Shown here: positions 1 through 8,000 of the stretch, piece by piece
Position numbering within the stretch: the stretch's first letter is position 1
Layout of the letters: every line of letters begins with the position of its first letter
NCBI RefSeq assembly: GCF_020551945.1
Contig: NZ_JAJBZH010000002.1
Coordinates: 620,001 to 684,000 of the forward strand
Length of the DNA: 64,000 nt
Source of the DNA: Cellulosimicrobium marinum
GTDB taxonomy: Bacteria > Actinomycetota > Actinomycetes > Actinomycetales > Cellulomonadaceae
Direction: 5' to 3'
Notes under the pieces: model-generated
Database searches by the model: none
Told to the model about the DNA's origin: nothing
The model's input: only the letters and a program-made list of their open reading frames with translations
Program-made: the position numbers and the translations under genes

Positions 1-2
1 GC

Positions 3-1166
3 GACGGGGCCGCGTTCGCTCCGCCGATGCCGGACCTGCCGCCGTTGCCGACGACGCTCGAGGAGCTGGCTGACTTCGACTTCAGCACGATCCCGTTCGA
101 CGAGTTCCCCTACGCCGTCTCGCTGGAGTGCACCACGGTCACCGGGGCGCCCGTCGAGACGATCCCCGGCGGACCGGACCGCCGGTTCGGGCCTGGCTTC
201 CCCGCGCTCTACTTCGGGCTCCAGGACGGCGACTCGTGCTCCGTCACGGAGACGGAGATCGGTGGCGCGACCTCGGTGGCGGTCGATCCGGACCCGGTGA
301 CGATCGTCGGCGCGGAACTTCCCGCGGACCCGGTCGAGGTCGTCGTGACGAACACCTACGACACGGGCAGCGTGGAGGTCGCCAAGGTCGTGACCGGGGA
401 CGGCGCCGAGGCGTTCGGCGCCGGTCCGTTCGAGGTCTCGCTCGCGTGCACGTTCGAGGGCGCGGACGTCGCGGTCCCCGGTGGTGCGGAGCGCACGGTC
501 ACGGGGGGTGAGGTGGCCGTGTACGACGGGCTGCCGATCGACGCGGACTGCGTGGTGACCGAGACGGCGACGGGCGGTGCGCACGACGTCGAGGTGTCGT
601 CGGTCGACGGCGGCGAGCCGGGTGCCGCGACCGTCGGTGCGGAGCCGGTCGCGATCACCGTGACCAACACGTTCGACGTCGCGGAGGTCGTCGTGACCAA
701 GGAGCTCGTCGGCCCCGGGGCGGCCGAGCACGAGGGTGACGCGTTCACCGTCCTCACGGAGTGCACCTGGGAGGTGGACGGCGGGACCGTCCCCGTCGAC
801 GTCCCGGGCGGGGGTGAGCGGACGCTGTCCGCGGCCGACGACTGGACCGCGACGTACGTCGTCCCGCAGGGCGCGTCGTGCACGGTCGCGGAGACGGACG
901 CGGGTGACGCTGTCCGCGTGACGCTCACCGCGGCCGGCGAGGAGACGACGGTCGACCCGGCCGACGGCGTGCCGACGACGGGTGCGTTCGACGTCGGCAC
1001 CGGCGTGGAGCCGAGCGTGAGCGTGACGGTCGCCAACGCGTTCCCCGCCACCCCGGCGGACCTGCCGCCCACGGGTGCTCGCGTCGTCGCGGCCGTGCTC
1101 GCGGTGGTGGTGCTGGTCGGTCTCGGGGTCGTGGTGGTGGCCGCCGCACGCCGTCGGGAGGTGTGA
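3..1166 (+). CDS. LPPTG-anchored surface protein with DUF5979-like repeats (5' end missing)
   Basis: This is the C-terminal part of a secreted wall-anchored protein. The frame is open to the left edge, so the true start lies outside the window. What is visible is at least three beta-rich repeats of about 100 residues, each ending in a V-T-N-T-[YF] or V-A-N-A-F motif and carrying paired Cys residues (as in LACTF...DCVVTE), the pattern of DUF5979/Ig-like actinobacterial surface domains. It ends with LPPTG, a hydrophobic helix of about 25 residues and an RRREV tail, a standard sortase sorting signal. It probably acts as a cell-surface stalk or adhesin; the ligand is unknown. The family is clear from its architecture, but the exact domain names were recalled and not searched. 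Confidence 0.8.
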   Translation, partial: DGAAFAPPMPDLPPLPTTLEELADFDFSTIPFDEFPYAVSLECTTVTGAPVETIPGGPDRRFGPGFPALYFGLQDGDSCSVTETEIGGATSVAVDPDPVTIVGAELPADPVEVVVTNTYDTGSVEVAKVVTGDGAEAFGAGPFEVSLACTFEGADVAVPGGAERTVTGGEVAVYDGLPIDADCVVTETATGGAHDVEVSSVDGGEPGAATVGAEPVAITVTNTFDVAEVVVTKELVGPGAAEHEGDAFTVLTECTWEVDGGTVPVDVPGGGERTLSAADDWTATYVVPQGASCTVAETDAGDAVRVTLTAAGEETTVDPADGVPTTGAFDVGTGVEPSVSVTVANAFPATPADLPPTGARVVAAVLAVVVLVGLGVVVVAAARRREV

Positions 1167-1302
1167 ACGACGGCACACCCGGCCAACAGAAACGGCTCAC
1201 CCCCTGCCGTCGGGGCCCGTTGGGCCGTAGGCTGACCCTTAGCCGTCGGCGGCACCGCCGGCGCTCTCGTCCCGGCGCGTCGGACCGTCGGGACGTCGGG
1301 AG

Positions 1303-1327
1303 GCCCGTCGCACGTCGTGCGACGGGC
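1303..1327. terminator. Palindromic hairpin downstream of the surface protein
   Basis: A perfect 11-bp stem (1303-1313 with 1317-1327) with a 3-nt loop, 137 nt after the stop of the surface-protein gene. It has no clear T run. It probably stops transcription coming from the left. Confidence 0.4.
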
Positions 1328-1349
1328 TTCGCCGTGTCCGGGACCGCAC

Positions 1350-1390
1350 GACGAAGCCCCTGACCTGCGAGGCAGGTCAGGGGCTTCGTC
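1350..1390 (-). terminator. 19-bp hairpin downstream of tRNA-Ser
   Basis: A perfect 19-bp stem (1350-1368 with 1372-1390) and a GAG loop, starting 6 nt beyond the 3' end of the minus-strand tRNA-Ser. Its position and strength suggest a tRNA terminator; it may also work for transcription from the left. Confidence 0.6.
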
Positions 1391-1395
1391 CTGGG

Positions 1396-1481
1396 CGGAG
1401 GATGGGGGATTCGAACCCCCGAGGGCTGTTAACCCAACACGCTTTCCAAGCGTGCGCCATAGGCCACTAGGCGAATCCTCC
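1396..1481 (-). tRNA. tRNA-Ser(GGA)
   Basis: On the minus strand a complete class II cloverleaf can be drawn: acceptor stem GGAGGAT/ATCCTCC with discriminator G, anticodon loop TTGGAAA on a 5-bp CACGC/GCGTG stem (anticodon GGA), a long variable arm typical of serine tRNAs, and a T arm GGGGGTTCGAATCCCCC. The CCA end is not encoded. It reads UCC/UCU codons. Confidence 0.95.
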
Positions 1482-1609
1482 TGGTGCACCGCGGTCGAGA
1501 GCACGGCCGTGCTCGTGGACCGGGTAGCGCAACGAGGATACCGGACGGGCGTGCTCAGGCCGAATCGTCCCGTCGGGCGACCGGTTTCGGTCGCGGCCCG
1601 GACCTGGGC

Positions 1610-1615
1610 TAGGCT
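1610..1615 (+). promoter_or_regulatory. -10 element of the SRP RNA promoter
   Basis: TAGGCT lies 7 nt before the first base of the SRP RNA terminal helix (1623), exactly where a -10 hexamer should be. No convincing -35 is seen. Confidence 0.55.
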
Positions 1616-1622
1616 GGTCGTA

Positions 1623-1711
1623 GACCCCTCGTGCGGCATCATCTCGCCGAACTCCCCCAGGGCCGGAAGGCAGCAAGGGTAGGTGAGCTCTGGTGGGTGC
1701 GCGAGGGGTCC
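1623..1711 (+). ncRNA. ffs: Signal recognition particle RNA, small bacterial type
   Basis: The 4.5S-type SRP RNA binds Ffh and takes part in co-translational membrane targeting. The universally conserved apical region GCCGGAAGGCAGCAAGGG is present near 1662-1679. The ends form a terminal helix (GACCCCTCG at 1623-1631 with CGAGGGGTC at 1702-1710). The length of about 89 nt fits the short type lacking an Alu domain. A -10 hexamer sits just upstream. Reading frames crossing this stretch are not coding. Confidence 0.93.
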
Positions 1712-1815
1712 TTTGCGTCCGCGACCAGGTGCGATCCGCCATGTGACCAAAGCCGCGTCCATATCGTGGACGAATCGCGGCGGGAACTGGCGCCGACGCC
1801 GCCCGCGTGCCCATC

Positions 1816-1932
1816 ATGAACGCCATGACCCCGTTCCTCGTCGTCGCCGCCCCGGCCCCGCGCGCAGCCTCCTGCGCCGCGATGCCGTGCTGTCGCGACG
1901 GCCGGGGCACCGGGCGAATGTGCGGCTGCTGA
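1816..1932 (+). CDS. Cys-rich leader peptide upstream of metQNI (putative attenuator)
   Basis: A 38-codon open frame not otherwise explained. Its translation has five Cys codons, four of them in the last 14 residues (the C-terminal part reads PCCRDGRGTGRMCGC), directly before the stop. In-frame starts also exist at GTG 1807 and ATG 1825; no strong ribosome site is visible. It ends 191 nt before metQ, and hairpins lie in between (1953-1970). Cys-rich leader ORFs that sense cysteine by ribosome stalling are known upstream of actinobacterial sulfur genes, so by analogy this one would tune the methionine importer to cysteine/sulfur supply. A small palindrome (CGTCCA-TATCG-TGGACG, 1756-1772) lies upstream and could overlap a promoter. 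The codon pattern is seen; the function is inferred. Confidence 0.5.
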   Translation: MNAMTPFLVVAAPAPRAASCAAMPCCRDGRGTGRMCGC

Positions 1933-1952
1933 CACCCGCGCCGTCGTCCCCC

Positions 1953-1970
1953 GCAGGGAACGCTCCCTGC
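1953..1970 (+). other. Hairpin in the metQ leader
   Basis: A 7-bp stem GCAGGGA/TCCCTGC with an ACGC loop, 21 nt after the stop of the Cys-rich leader ORF. It could be one arm of an attenuation switch. The rest of 1971-2123 is GC-rich with no recognised riboswitch; S-box-type SAM aptamer signatures were looked for and not seen. Confidence 0.3.
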
Positions 1971-2123
1971 CCCTGAACCGGTCCGCGCGTCCCGAGCGTC
2001 GCGCGACCCCCCGCTCGCCACGAGGCTGATGGCCCGTCGGAAGCACCCCCGCACCCCGCCCCGCAGGACACACCCCTGCACCCGTCGTGCCGACCTCGCG
2101 CGACCCCGTCGAAGGGAACACCC

Positions 2124-3020
2124 ATGGCTGCCTCCACCCGCACGCGACTCACCTGGACCGCGATCGCGGCCACCGCCGCCCTCACCCTCACCGCGTGCTC
2201 GTCCGGCGACGACGCCGGCACCGCCTCGGGCGACGCCGAGGACCCGGTCCGCATCGGCGTGGTCGGCGCGGCCGACGACAAGTGGGCCGTCTACAAGGAC
2301 CTCGCGACCGCCGAGGGCATCGAGATCGAGCTCGTCGACCTCCAGGACTACACGCAGGCGAACCCGGCCCTGTCTCAGGGCGAGCTCGACCTCAACCAGT
2401 TCCAGCACCTGCAGTTCCTCGCGGGCTACAACGTCGACGCGGACGACGACCTCCAGCCCATCGGCGCGACCGCCGTCTACCCGCTCGGCCTCTACTCGAC
2501 CAAGCACGCCTCGCTCGAGGAGATCCCCGACGGCGGCCAGGTCGCCGTGCCGAACGACCCGACGAACCTCGCCCGCGCGCTCCTCGTGCTCCAGGAGGCC
2601 GGCCTGGTCGAGCTCGAGGGCGGCGGCAGCTCCATCTCGACCGAGGCCGACGTGCTCCCGAGCTCGAAGGTGACCGTGACGCCCGTCGACGCGGCCCAGA
2701 CGCCGATCCAGCTCCAGTCGGTCGACGCCTCGATCATCAACAACGACTTCGTCGAGGACGCCGGGCTGAAGCCGGAGGAGGCGCTCTTCCAGGACGACCC
2801 CGACTCCGACGCCGCCAAGCCGTACATCAACGTGTGGGTCGCGCGCGCCGAGGACGCCGACGACGAGACGCTGCTCGCGCTCGCGGAGCTCTCCCACGCG
2901 CCGGAGGTCGTCGAGGCGGAGAAGACGGCGTCGGGCGGCACCGCCGTCATCAAGGAGAACCCGGCCGACGAGCTCCAGGAGATCCTCGCCGGCATCGAGG
3001 ACGACATCCGGAACTCCTGA
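2124..3020 (+). CDS. metQ: Methionine ABC transporter substrate-binding lipoprotein
   Basis: This is the extracytoplasmic binding protein that delivers L-methionine (and probably D-methionine) to MetNI. The N-terminus is a lipoprotein signal with an LTAC lipobox and lipidated Cys25, followed by an acidic spacer. The body is a MetQ/NlpA fold: GVVGAADDKWAVYKDLA, then the conserved LVDLQDYTQANPAL stretch and the family block ELDLNQFQHLQFL. The length of 298 aa is normal. It is first of metQ-metN-metI, with an 80-nt gap and a strong hairpin before metN, so metQ is probably made in excess of the transporter. Expression may be controlled by the Cys-rich leader upstream. Confidence 0.93.
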   Translation: MAASTRTRLTWTAIAATAALTLTACSSGDDAGTASGDAEDPVRIGVVGAADDKWAVYKDLATAEGIEIELVDLQDYTQANPALSQGELDLNQFQHLQFLAGYNVDADDDLQPIGATAVYPLGLYSTKHASLEEIPDGGQVAVPNDPTNLARALLVLQEAGLVELEGGGSSISTEADVLPSSKVTVTPVDAAQTPIQLQSVDASIINNDFVEDAGLKPEEALFQDDPDSDAAKPYINVWVARAEDADDETLLALAELSHAPEVVEAEKTASGGTAVIKENPADELQEILAGIEDDIRNS

Positions 3021-3030
3021 CCGACCGGGC

Positions 3031-3060
3031 GACGGCGCGGCACCACGGTGCCGCGCCGTC
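3031..3060 (+). terminator. Hairpin between metQ and metN
   Basis: A 13-bp GC-rich stem (3031-3043 with 3048-3060) and 4-nt loop, 10 nt after the metQ stop. There is no T run. Inside an operon, such a structure usually acts as a partial terminator or 3'-end stabiliser, giving more binding protein than transporter. Confidence 0.5.
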
Positions 3061-3099
3061 GTCACGTCCAGATCGGACCAGAGGGAGGACCATAGGACC

Positions 3100-4281
3100 G
3101 TGAGCACCCAGGACACCGCGCCCGCCGCGATCGAGCTGCGCCACGTGAGCAAGACCTTCGGGACGGGCGAGGACGCCGTGCACGCCGTCGACGACGTCTC
3201 CCTGACCATCGCCACGGGGGAGATCTTCGGCGTCATCGGGTACTCGGGCGCAGGCAAGTCGACGCTCGTGCGGCTCGTCAACGCGCTGGAGGCCGTGACG
3301 GCCGGCGAGGTCGTCGTCGACGGCCAGGTCATCACCGGCCTGCCCGAGCGACGCGTGCGCGAGGTGCGCTCCCGCATCGGCATGGTCTTCCAGCAGTTCA
3401 ACCTGCTGTCGTCGCGCACCGTCGCCGGGAACGTCGCCTACCCGCTCAAGGTCGCCGGGTGGTCGCGCGAGAAGCGCGCCGCGCGCGTCGCCGAGCTGCT
3501 CGAGTTCGTCGGGCTCGCCGACAAGGCGAAGGCGTACCCGCGCCAGCTCTCCGGCGGGCAGAAGCAACGCGTCGGCATCGCCCGCGCGCTCGCCGCCCAG
3601 CCCACCATCCTCCTCGCGGACGAGGCGACGTCCGCCCTCGACCCCGAGACGACGCGCGAGGTGCTCGCCCTCCTGCGGCGGGTCAACGCCGAGCTCGGCA
3701 TCACCATCGTCGTCATCACGCACGAGATGGAGGTCGTGCGCTCGACGTGCCACCGCGTCGCCGTCATGGAGCACGGCAAGGTCGTCGAGGTCGGCGACGT
3801 CTACGACGTCTTCTCCGCGCCGCGCGCCGACGCGTCGCAGCGGTTCGTCGGCACCGCGCTGCACGACCGGCCGTCGCCCGACGCGCTCGCCCGCCTGCGC
3901 GAGCGGCACCCCGGGCGCCTCGTGACCGTCGGCGTCCGCGAGGACGCCGCCACGGGCACCGACCTGTTCCGGCTGCTGCGCGAGCACGGCGTCGACGGGT
4001 CGGTCGTCTACGGGGGCATCTCCGAGGTGGGGGAGCGGCCGTTCGGCTCGCTCACCGTCGAGCTCGACGCCCCGGAGGACCGTGTCGCACCGTTCCTCGT
4101 CGCGCTCGCCGAGCGGGCCGACGTCGTCGACCTCGGCACGGCCGAGCACCCGCTGGACGACCCCCGGGTGGTGCGGCTCGCCGTCGGGAACGCGCCCGAC
4201 GGTCCGGGCGAGCACCCGGGCGACCAGCTCGGGTCCGCAGGCAGCGTCTCGTTCCGCCACGGCATCCCCGGAGGTCTGTGA
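3100..4281 (+). CDS. metN: Methionine ABC transporter ATP-binding protein
   Basis: The ATPase of the MetNI importer. Walker A GYSGAGKST (residues 47-55), Q-loop in FQQFNLLSS, signature LSGGQ (150-154) and Walker B ILLADEATSALD (about 170-181) are all intact. A C-terminal NIL domain (about 305-365) is present; in this family it binds methionine and inhibits transport when the internal pool is high. The final 25 residues form a Gly/Pro-rich tail. The length of 393 aa is slightly above usual because of the tail. The GTG start at 3100 has a GGGAGGAC-type site upstream. The stop overlaps the metI start by one base (TGATG), so the two are translationally coupled. Confidence 0.95.
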   Translation: MSTQDTAPAAIELRHVSKTFGTGEDAVHAVDDVSLTIATGEIFGVIGYSGAGKSTLVRLVNALEAVTAGEVVVDGQVITGLPERRVREVRSRIGMVFQQFNLLSSRTVAGNVAYPLKVAGWSREKRAARVAELLEFVGLADKAKAYPRQLSGGQKQRVGIARALAAQPTILLADEATSALDPETTREVLALLRRVNAELGITIVVITHEMEVVRSTCHRVAVMEHGKVVEVGDVYDVFSAPRADASQRFVGTALHDRPSPDALARLRERHPGRLVTVGVREDAATGTDLFRLLREHGVDGSVVYGGISEVGERPFGSLTVELDAPEDRVAPFLVALAERADVVDLGTAEHPLDDPRVVRLAVGNAPDGPGEHPGDQLGSAGSVSFRHGIPGGL

Positions 4282-4943
4282 TGAACCGCGACTGGTCCAC
4301 GTTGTGGCCGATCCTGTGGGAGTCGTTCGGCCAGACCCTCCAGATGGTCACGGTCGCGATGCTCACGGGCGGGCTCGCCGGGCTCGCGCTCGGCATCGCG
4401 CTCTACGTGACCCGGCGCGGCAACCTCCTGGAGAACCGCTGGGTGTTCGGGACGCTCAACGTCGTCGTCAACATCGTGCGGCCCATCCCGTTCATCATCT
4501 TCGTCACGCTGCTCGGGCCGGTGACGCTCCAGGTCGTCGGCACGACGCTCGGCACCGAGGCGTTCATCTTCCCGCTGTCGGTCATGACGGCGTTCGGCAC
4601 GAGCCGCATCGTCGAGCAGAACCTCGTGGGCATCGACCCCGGCGTGGTCGAGGCGGCGCGCGCGATGGGCGCGTCGTCGTGGCGCATCATCACGACGGTG
4701 CTCGTGCCGGAGGCGCTCGCGCCCCTCATCCTCGGGTACACGTTCCTCTTCATCGCGGTGCTCGACATGTCCGCGATCGCCGGAATCATCGGCGGCGGCG
4801 GGCTCGGCAACTTCGCGATCGTCTACGGCTACCAGCGGTACAACTGGGGGGTCGTGGTCGTGACGGTCCTCGTCATCATCGGGATCGTCCAGCTGGCCCA
4901 GCTGCTCGGCAACTGGCTCGCGCGCAAGGCCCTGCACCGGTGA
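4281..4943 (+). CDS. metI: Methionine ABC transporter permease
   Basis: The 220-aa integral membrane subunit of the MetNI importer. It has about five predicted membrane helices and the EAA-type loop that couples to MetN (VEAARAMGASSWRIITTVL, about residues 123-141), followed by the conserved MSAIAGIIGGGGLGNFA block. The start ATG overlaps the metN stop and has GGAGGT 5-10 nt upstream. It ends the operon; dnaX follows after 82 nt with its own promoter. Confidence 0.95.
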   Translation: MNRDWSTLWPILWESFGQTLQMVTVAMLTGGLAGLALGIALYVTRRGNLLENRWVFGTLNVVVNIVRPIPFIIFVTLLGPVTLQVVGTTLGTEAFIFPLSVMTAFGTSRIVEQNLVGIDPGVVEAARAMGASSWRIITTVLVPEALAPLILGYTFLFIAVLDMSAIAGIIGGGGLGNFAIVYGYQRYNWGVVVVTVLVIIGIVQLAQLLGNWLARKALHR

Positions 4944-5012
4944 CGCCCGGCCCGGCCCGCGGCGTCGTCCACGGGCCGGGTGGGCGGTCTCGTGCGCGTG
5001 GGTCCCGACGTC

Positions 5013-5018
5013 TAGAGT
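5013..5018 (+). promoter_or_regulatory. -10 element of dnaX (leaderless)
   Basis: TAGAGT ends 7 nt before the GTG of dnaX and no Shine-Dalgarno sequence lies between, so the mRNA is predicted to begin at or next to the start codon. Confidence 0.5.
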
Positions 5019-5025
5019 AGCCGGG

Positions 5026-7965
5026 GTGAGCACCGCCCTGTACCGCCGCTACCGGCCCGAGACCTTCGCCGAGGTGATCGGTCAGGACCACGTGACCGCG
5101 CCGCTCATGCAGGCGCTGCGCAGCGGACGGGTCAACCACGCGTACCTGTTCTCCGGGCCGCGCGGCTGCGGCAAGACGACGAGCGCGCGCATCCTCGCGC
5201 GCACCCTCAACTGCGCGCGGAACACGGACGCGAACCCGCTCGACACCCCGTGCGGAGAGTGCCCCTCCTGCGTGGACCTGGCGCGCGGGGGCCCGGGCAG
5301 CCTCGACGTCGTCGAGATCGACGCGGCCTCGCACGGCGGCGTGGACGACGCGCGGGACCTGCGCGAGCGCGCGACGTTCGCCCCCACGCGCGACCGCTTC
5401 AAGATCTTCATCATCGACGAGGCGCATATGGTCTCGCCGGCCGGCTTCAACGCGCTGCTCAAGATCGTCGAGGAACCGCCGGAGCACGTGAAGTTCGTCT
5501 TCGCGACGACGGAGCCCGACAAGGTCATCGGCACGATCCGCTCGCGCACGCACCACTACCCGTTCCGCCTCGTCCCGCCGGACGTGCTCGGCCCCTACCT
5601 GGAGGAGCTGTGCACGGCCGAGGGCGTCGCCGTAGGACAGGGCGTCTTCCCGCTCGTCACCCGCGCGGGCGGCGGCAGCGTCCGTGACTCGCTCTCCGTC
5701 ATGGACCAGCTCATCGCGGGGGCGGAGAACGGCCAGGTCGACTACGAGCGCGCCGTCGCGCTCCTCGGGTTCACGCACGGCACGCTGCTCGACGACGTCG
5801 TGGACGCCCTCGCGGCGCGCGACGGCGCGAGCATCTTCCGCGTCGTCGACCACGTCGTCGCGACGGGCCACGAGCCGCGGCGCTTCGTCGAGGACGTGCT
5901 GGAGCGGCTGCGCGACCTCATCGTCATCGCGGTCTCGGGCGACGAGGCGCAGGCGGTCCTCCGGGACCAGCCCGCCGACCAGCTCGCGCGCATGCGCACG
6001 CAGGCGCAGAACCTCGGCGTCGCCGAGCTGTCGCGCGCGGCCGACCTCGTGAACGCCGCCCTCACCGAGATGACGGGCGCGACGTCGCCCCGGCTGCACC
6101 TCGAGCTGCTCGTGGCGCGCCTCCTGCTGCCCGGTGCGGACGACGGCGCGGCGGGCTTCGCCGCACGCCTCGACCGCCTCGAGCGCGGAGGGCTCGGCGG
6201 CGCGCCCGCCGGGGCCCCTGCCGCTCCCGCCCCGGCGGCGTCCGCGGCCGTGCCCGTGGGGGCGTCCGCGCGCCCCGTGCCCGACGCCGCCCCGGCCGCC
6301 CCGGCGGTCACGGCACCCTCGTCCGCGCTCAGCGGCCCCGCGGCGGTGCGTGCCGCTCTCGGCCGTCGGGCCCCGACCGAGACGGTCGTGCCCGACGCGG
6401 TCGCCACGCCTGCGGTGGCTGTCGTGCCCGACGCGGCCGCCGTTCAGGCTGGGACCGACGAGCCTGCTGCGACCGACGGGCCTGCCGTGGCCGACGTGCC
6501 CACCGTCGCCGACGTGCCCGCCGCGTCCGACGAGCCCGCGACGGCCGACACGGGTGACGCGGCCGACACGGCCGAGACGGTCGACGAGCCCCGCCAGGTC
6601 GAGCCGGCTGCGGCCCTCGCCGCGGCCGGGAGCGACGCGCCGGAGGACCCGGCCTCCGAGGCGTCCTCGCACGAGGCGGACGGCGAGGTAGCGCAGCCCG
6701 TGTCCGTGGAGCACGAGCCTCAGCCGGAACCTCAGCGGGAACCTCAGCCGGAGCCGGGGCCCGCGGTCGAGCAGGGCGCCGGCTCGTCGGCCGCCGCTGC
6801 ACCGGCGATGACGACGGAGGACCTGCGTCGCCGGTGGCCCGAGGTGCTCGAGACGCTCAGCGCGAACCGCGTCACGTGGTCCCTGGTGAGCACGAACGCG
6901 CAGGTCTCGGAGCTGCGCTCCGACGTCCTGTTCCTCGCGTTCCCGTCGGCGGGGCTCGCGCGGGCGTTCTCGTCGGCGCGGCACACCGGTGCCGTGCAGG
7001 ACGCCGTCTACCAGACCCTCGGGCTGCAGGTGCGCGTCGAGCCGCGTCTCGACGAGGGCGGGCCCGGCGGCGGGTCGGTGCAGAGCACGGGGAACGACCC
7101 CGCCACGCCGGACCCCGCCGGACCGGCGGCGCCGAGTCCCGTGCCGTCCGGCGGGTCCGGGACCACCGGGCCCGGAACCCCCGGGGCGAGGCCCCCGGGG
7201 TCCGGGACCGCCGTGCCCCAGGCGGCGGGGTCTTCGGTCGTCGGGTCCGTCCCGTCCGCCGGGACGAGCGCGCCCGGCCCGCGCGCGGCCGTGGCGCTGC
7301 AGGAACGACCCGCTCCGGCGCCCGACAGCACCGCGCCCAGCACCGCGCCGCGTGGCGCGGTCGTCGACGCGGCCGACGAGGCCTGGCTCGCGGGGGCGCC
7401 CGCCGTCGTCGCGCCGGTCCGTGCCGCGCGCGTCGAGAGCATGCCGGCGCCGACGGCCGGTGGTGCGGAAACGGCCGACGAGGCGTGGCTCGCCGGGGCG
7501 CTGCCGCCCGAGCCGACCGCCGACCTCGACCCGCCCGACATCGTCCCGCCTGACATCGACCCGCCCGACATCGACCCGCCCGACCCAGCGCCGTCCTGGT
7601 CCGCGGGCGTGTCCCCCGGGTCGTCGCCCGGCCCTGTGGGCGAGCCGCGTGCGGGGGGCGACCCCGCGCAGTCGGGCAACCCGGCTGGCACGACCCGGAC
7701 GGTCCCGCCGCTGAGCGGTGCGTCGGCGGCCCGCGCCGCGGCGTCGGCCGCGATCGCGTCGGCGCGCGACGTCGCACGGTCGGGCAGCGCACGGCGCGCC
7801 CCCGACGCCGGGACCCGCGTGCCGGGTAGCGCCCCCGACCCGATGGAGGACCTGCCGTCGGCCGACGACCCCGACATCGTCGCGACCGGCCTGGTCGGCA
7901 CGGCCCTGGTGGTCAACCTCCTCGGCGGCACGATCATCGAGGAGATCCAGGGCCAGGGCGCCTGA
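5026..7965 (+). CDS. dnaX: DNA polymerase III subunits gamma/tau, with long Ala/Pro-rich insertions
   Basis: The clamp-loader ATPase that organises the replisome. The N-terminal AAA+ module is complete: Walker A GPRGCGKT (44-51), zinc-site cysteines C63, C76, C79 and C82, DEAH (131-134), and domains II-III up to about residue 370. The remaining 600 residues are unusual: a low-complexity Ala/Pro/Glu region (about 375-595, with QPEPQREPQPEPGP-like repeats), a folded tau-type block (about 595-675, MTTEDLRRRWPEVLETL), then a second disordered region with two copies of ADEAWLAGA and a DPPDI repeat. At 979 aa it is longer than typical actinobacterial DnaX. No A/T-rich slippery site for gamma synthesis was seen. 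The GTG start follows a -10 hexamer directly. recR and DUF5063 follow in the usual order. Confidence 0.95.
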   Translation: MSTALYRRYRPETFAEVIGQDHVTAPLMQALRSGRVNHAYLFSGPRGCGKTTSARILARTLNCARNTDANPLDTPCGECPSCVDLARGGPGSLDVVEIDAASHGGVDDARDLRERATFAPTRDRFKIFIIDEAHMVSPAGFNALLKIVEEPPEHVKFVFATTEPDKVIGTIRSRTHHYPFRLVPPDVLGPYLEELCTAEGVAVGQGVFPLVTRAGGGSVRDSLSVMDQLIAGAENGQVDYERAVALLGFTHGTLLDDVVDALAARDGASIFRVVDHVVATGHEPRRFVEDVLERLRDLIVIAVSGDEAQAVLRDQPADQLARMRTQAQNLGVAELSRAADLVNAALTEMTGATSPRLHLELLVARLLLPGADDGAAGFAARLDRLERGGLGGAPAGAPAAPAPAASAAVPVGASARPVPDAAPAAPAVTAPSSALSGPAAVRAALGRRAPTETVVPDAVATPAVAVVPDAAAVQAGTDEPAATDGPAVADVPTVADVPAASDEPATADTGDAADTAETVDEPRQVEPAAALAAAGSDAPEDPASEASSHEADGEVAQPVSVEHEPQPEPQREPQPEPGPAVEQGAGSSAAAAPAMTTEDLRRRWPEVLETLSANRVTWSLVSTNAQVSELRSDVLFLAFPSAGLARAFSSARHTGAVQDAVYQTLGLQVRVEPRLDEGGPGGGSVQSTGNDPATPDPAGPAAPSPVPSGGSGTTGPGTPGARPPGSGTAVPQAAGSSVVGSVPSAGTSAPGPRAAVALQERPAPAPDSTAPSTAPRGAVVDAADEAWLAGAPAVVAPVRAARVESMPAPTAGGAETADEAWLAGALPPEPTADLDPPDIVPPDIDPPDIDPPDPAPSWSAGVSPGSSPGPVGEPRAGGDPAQSGNPAGTTRTVPPLSGASAARAAASAAIASARDVARSGSARRAPDAGTRVPGSAPDPMEDLPSADDPDIVATGLVGTALVVNLLGGTIIEEIQGQGA

Positions 7966-8000
7966 GCCGCGCTGCGGGTGGCGACCCGTAGGCTGAGGGC

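Noticed and set aside
1712-2123. SAM or other riboswitch before metQ
   Set aside because: No conserved aptamer core was recognised; the Cys-rich leader ORF explains the leader better.
5026-7965. Programmed frameshift in dnaX
   Set aside because: No A/T-rich slippery heptamer or suitable structure was seen; GC-rich genomes usually lack it.
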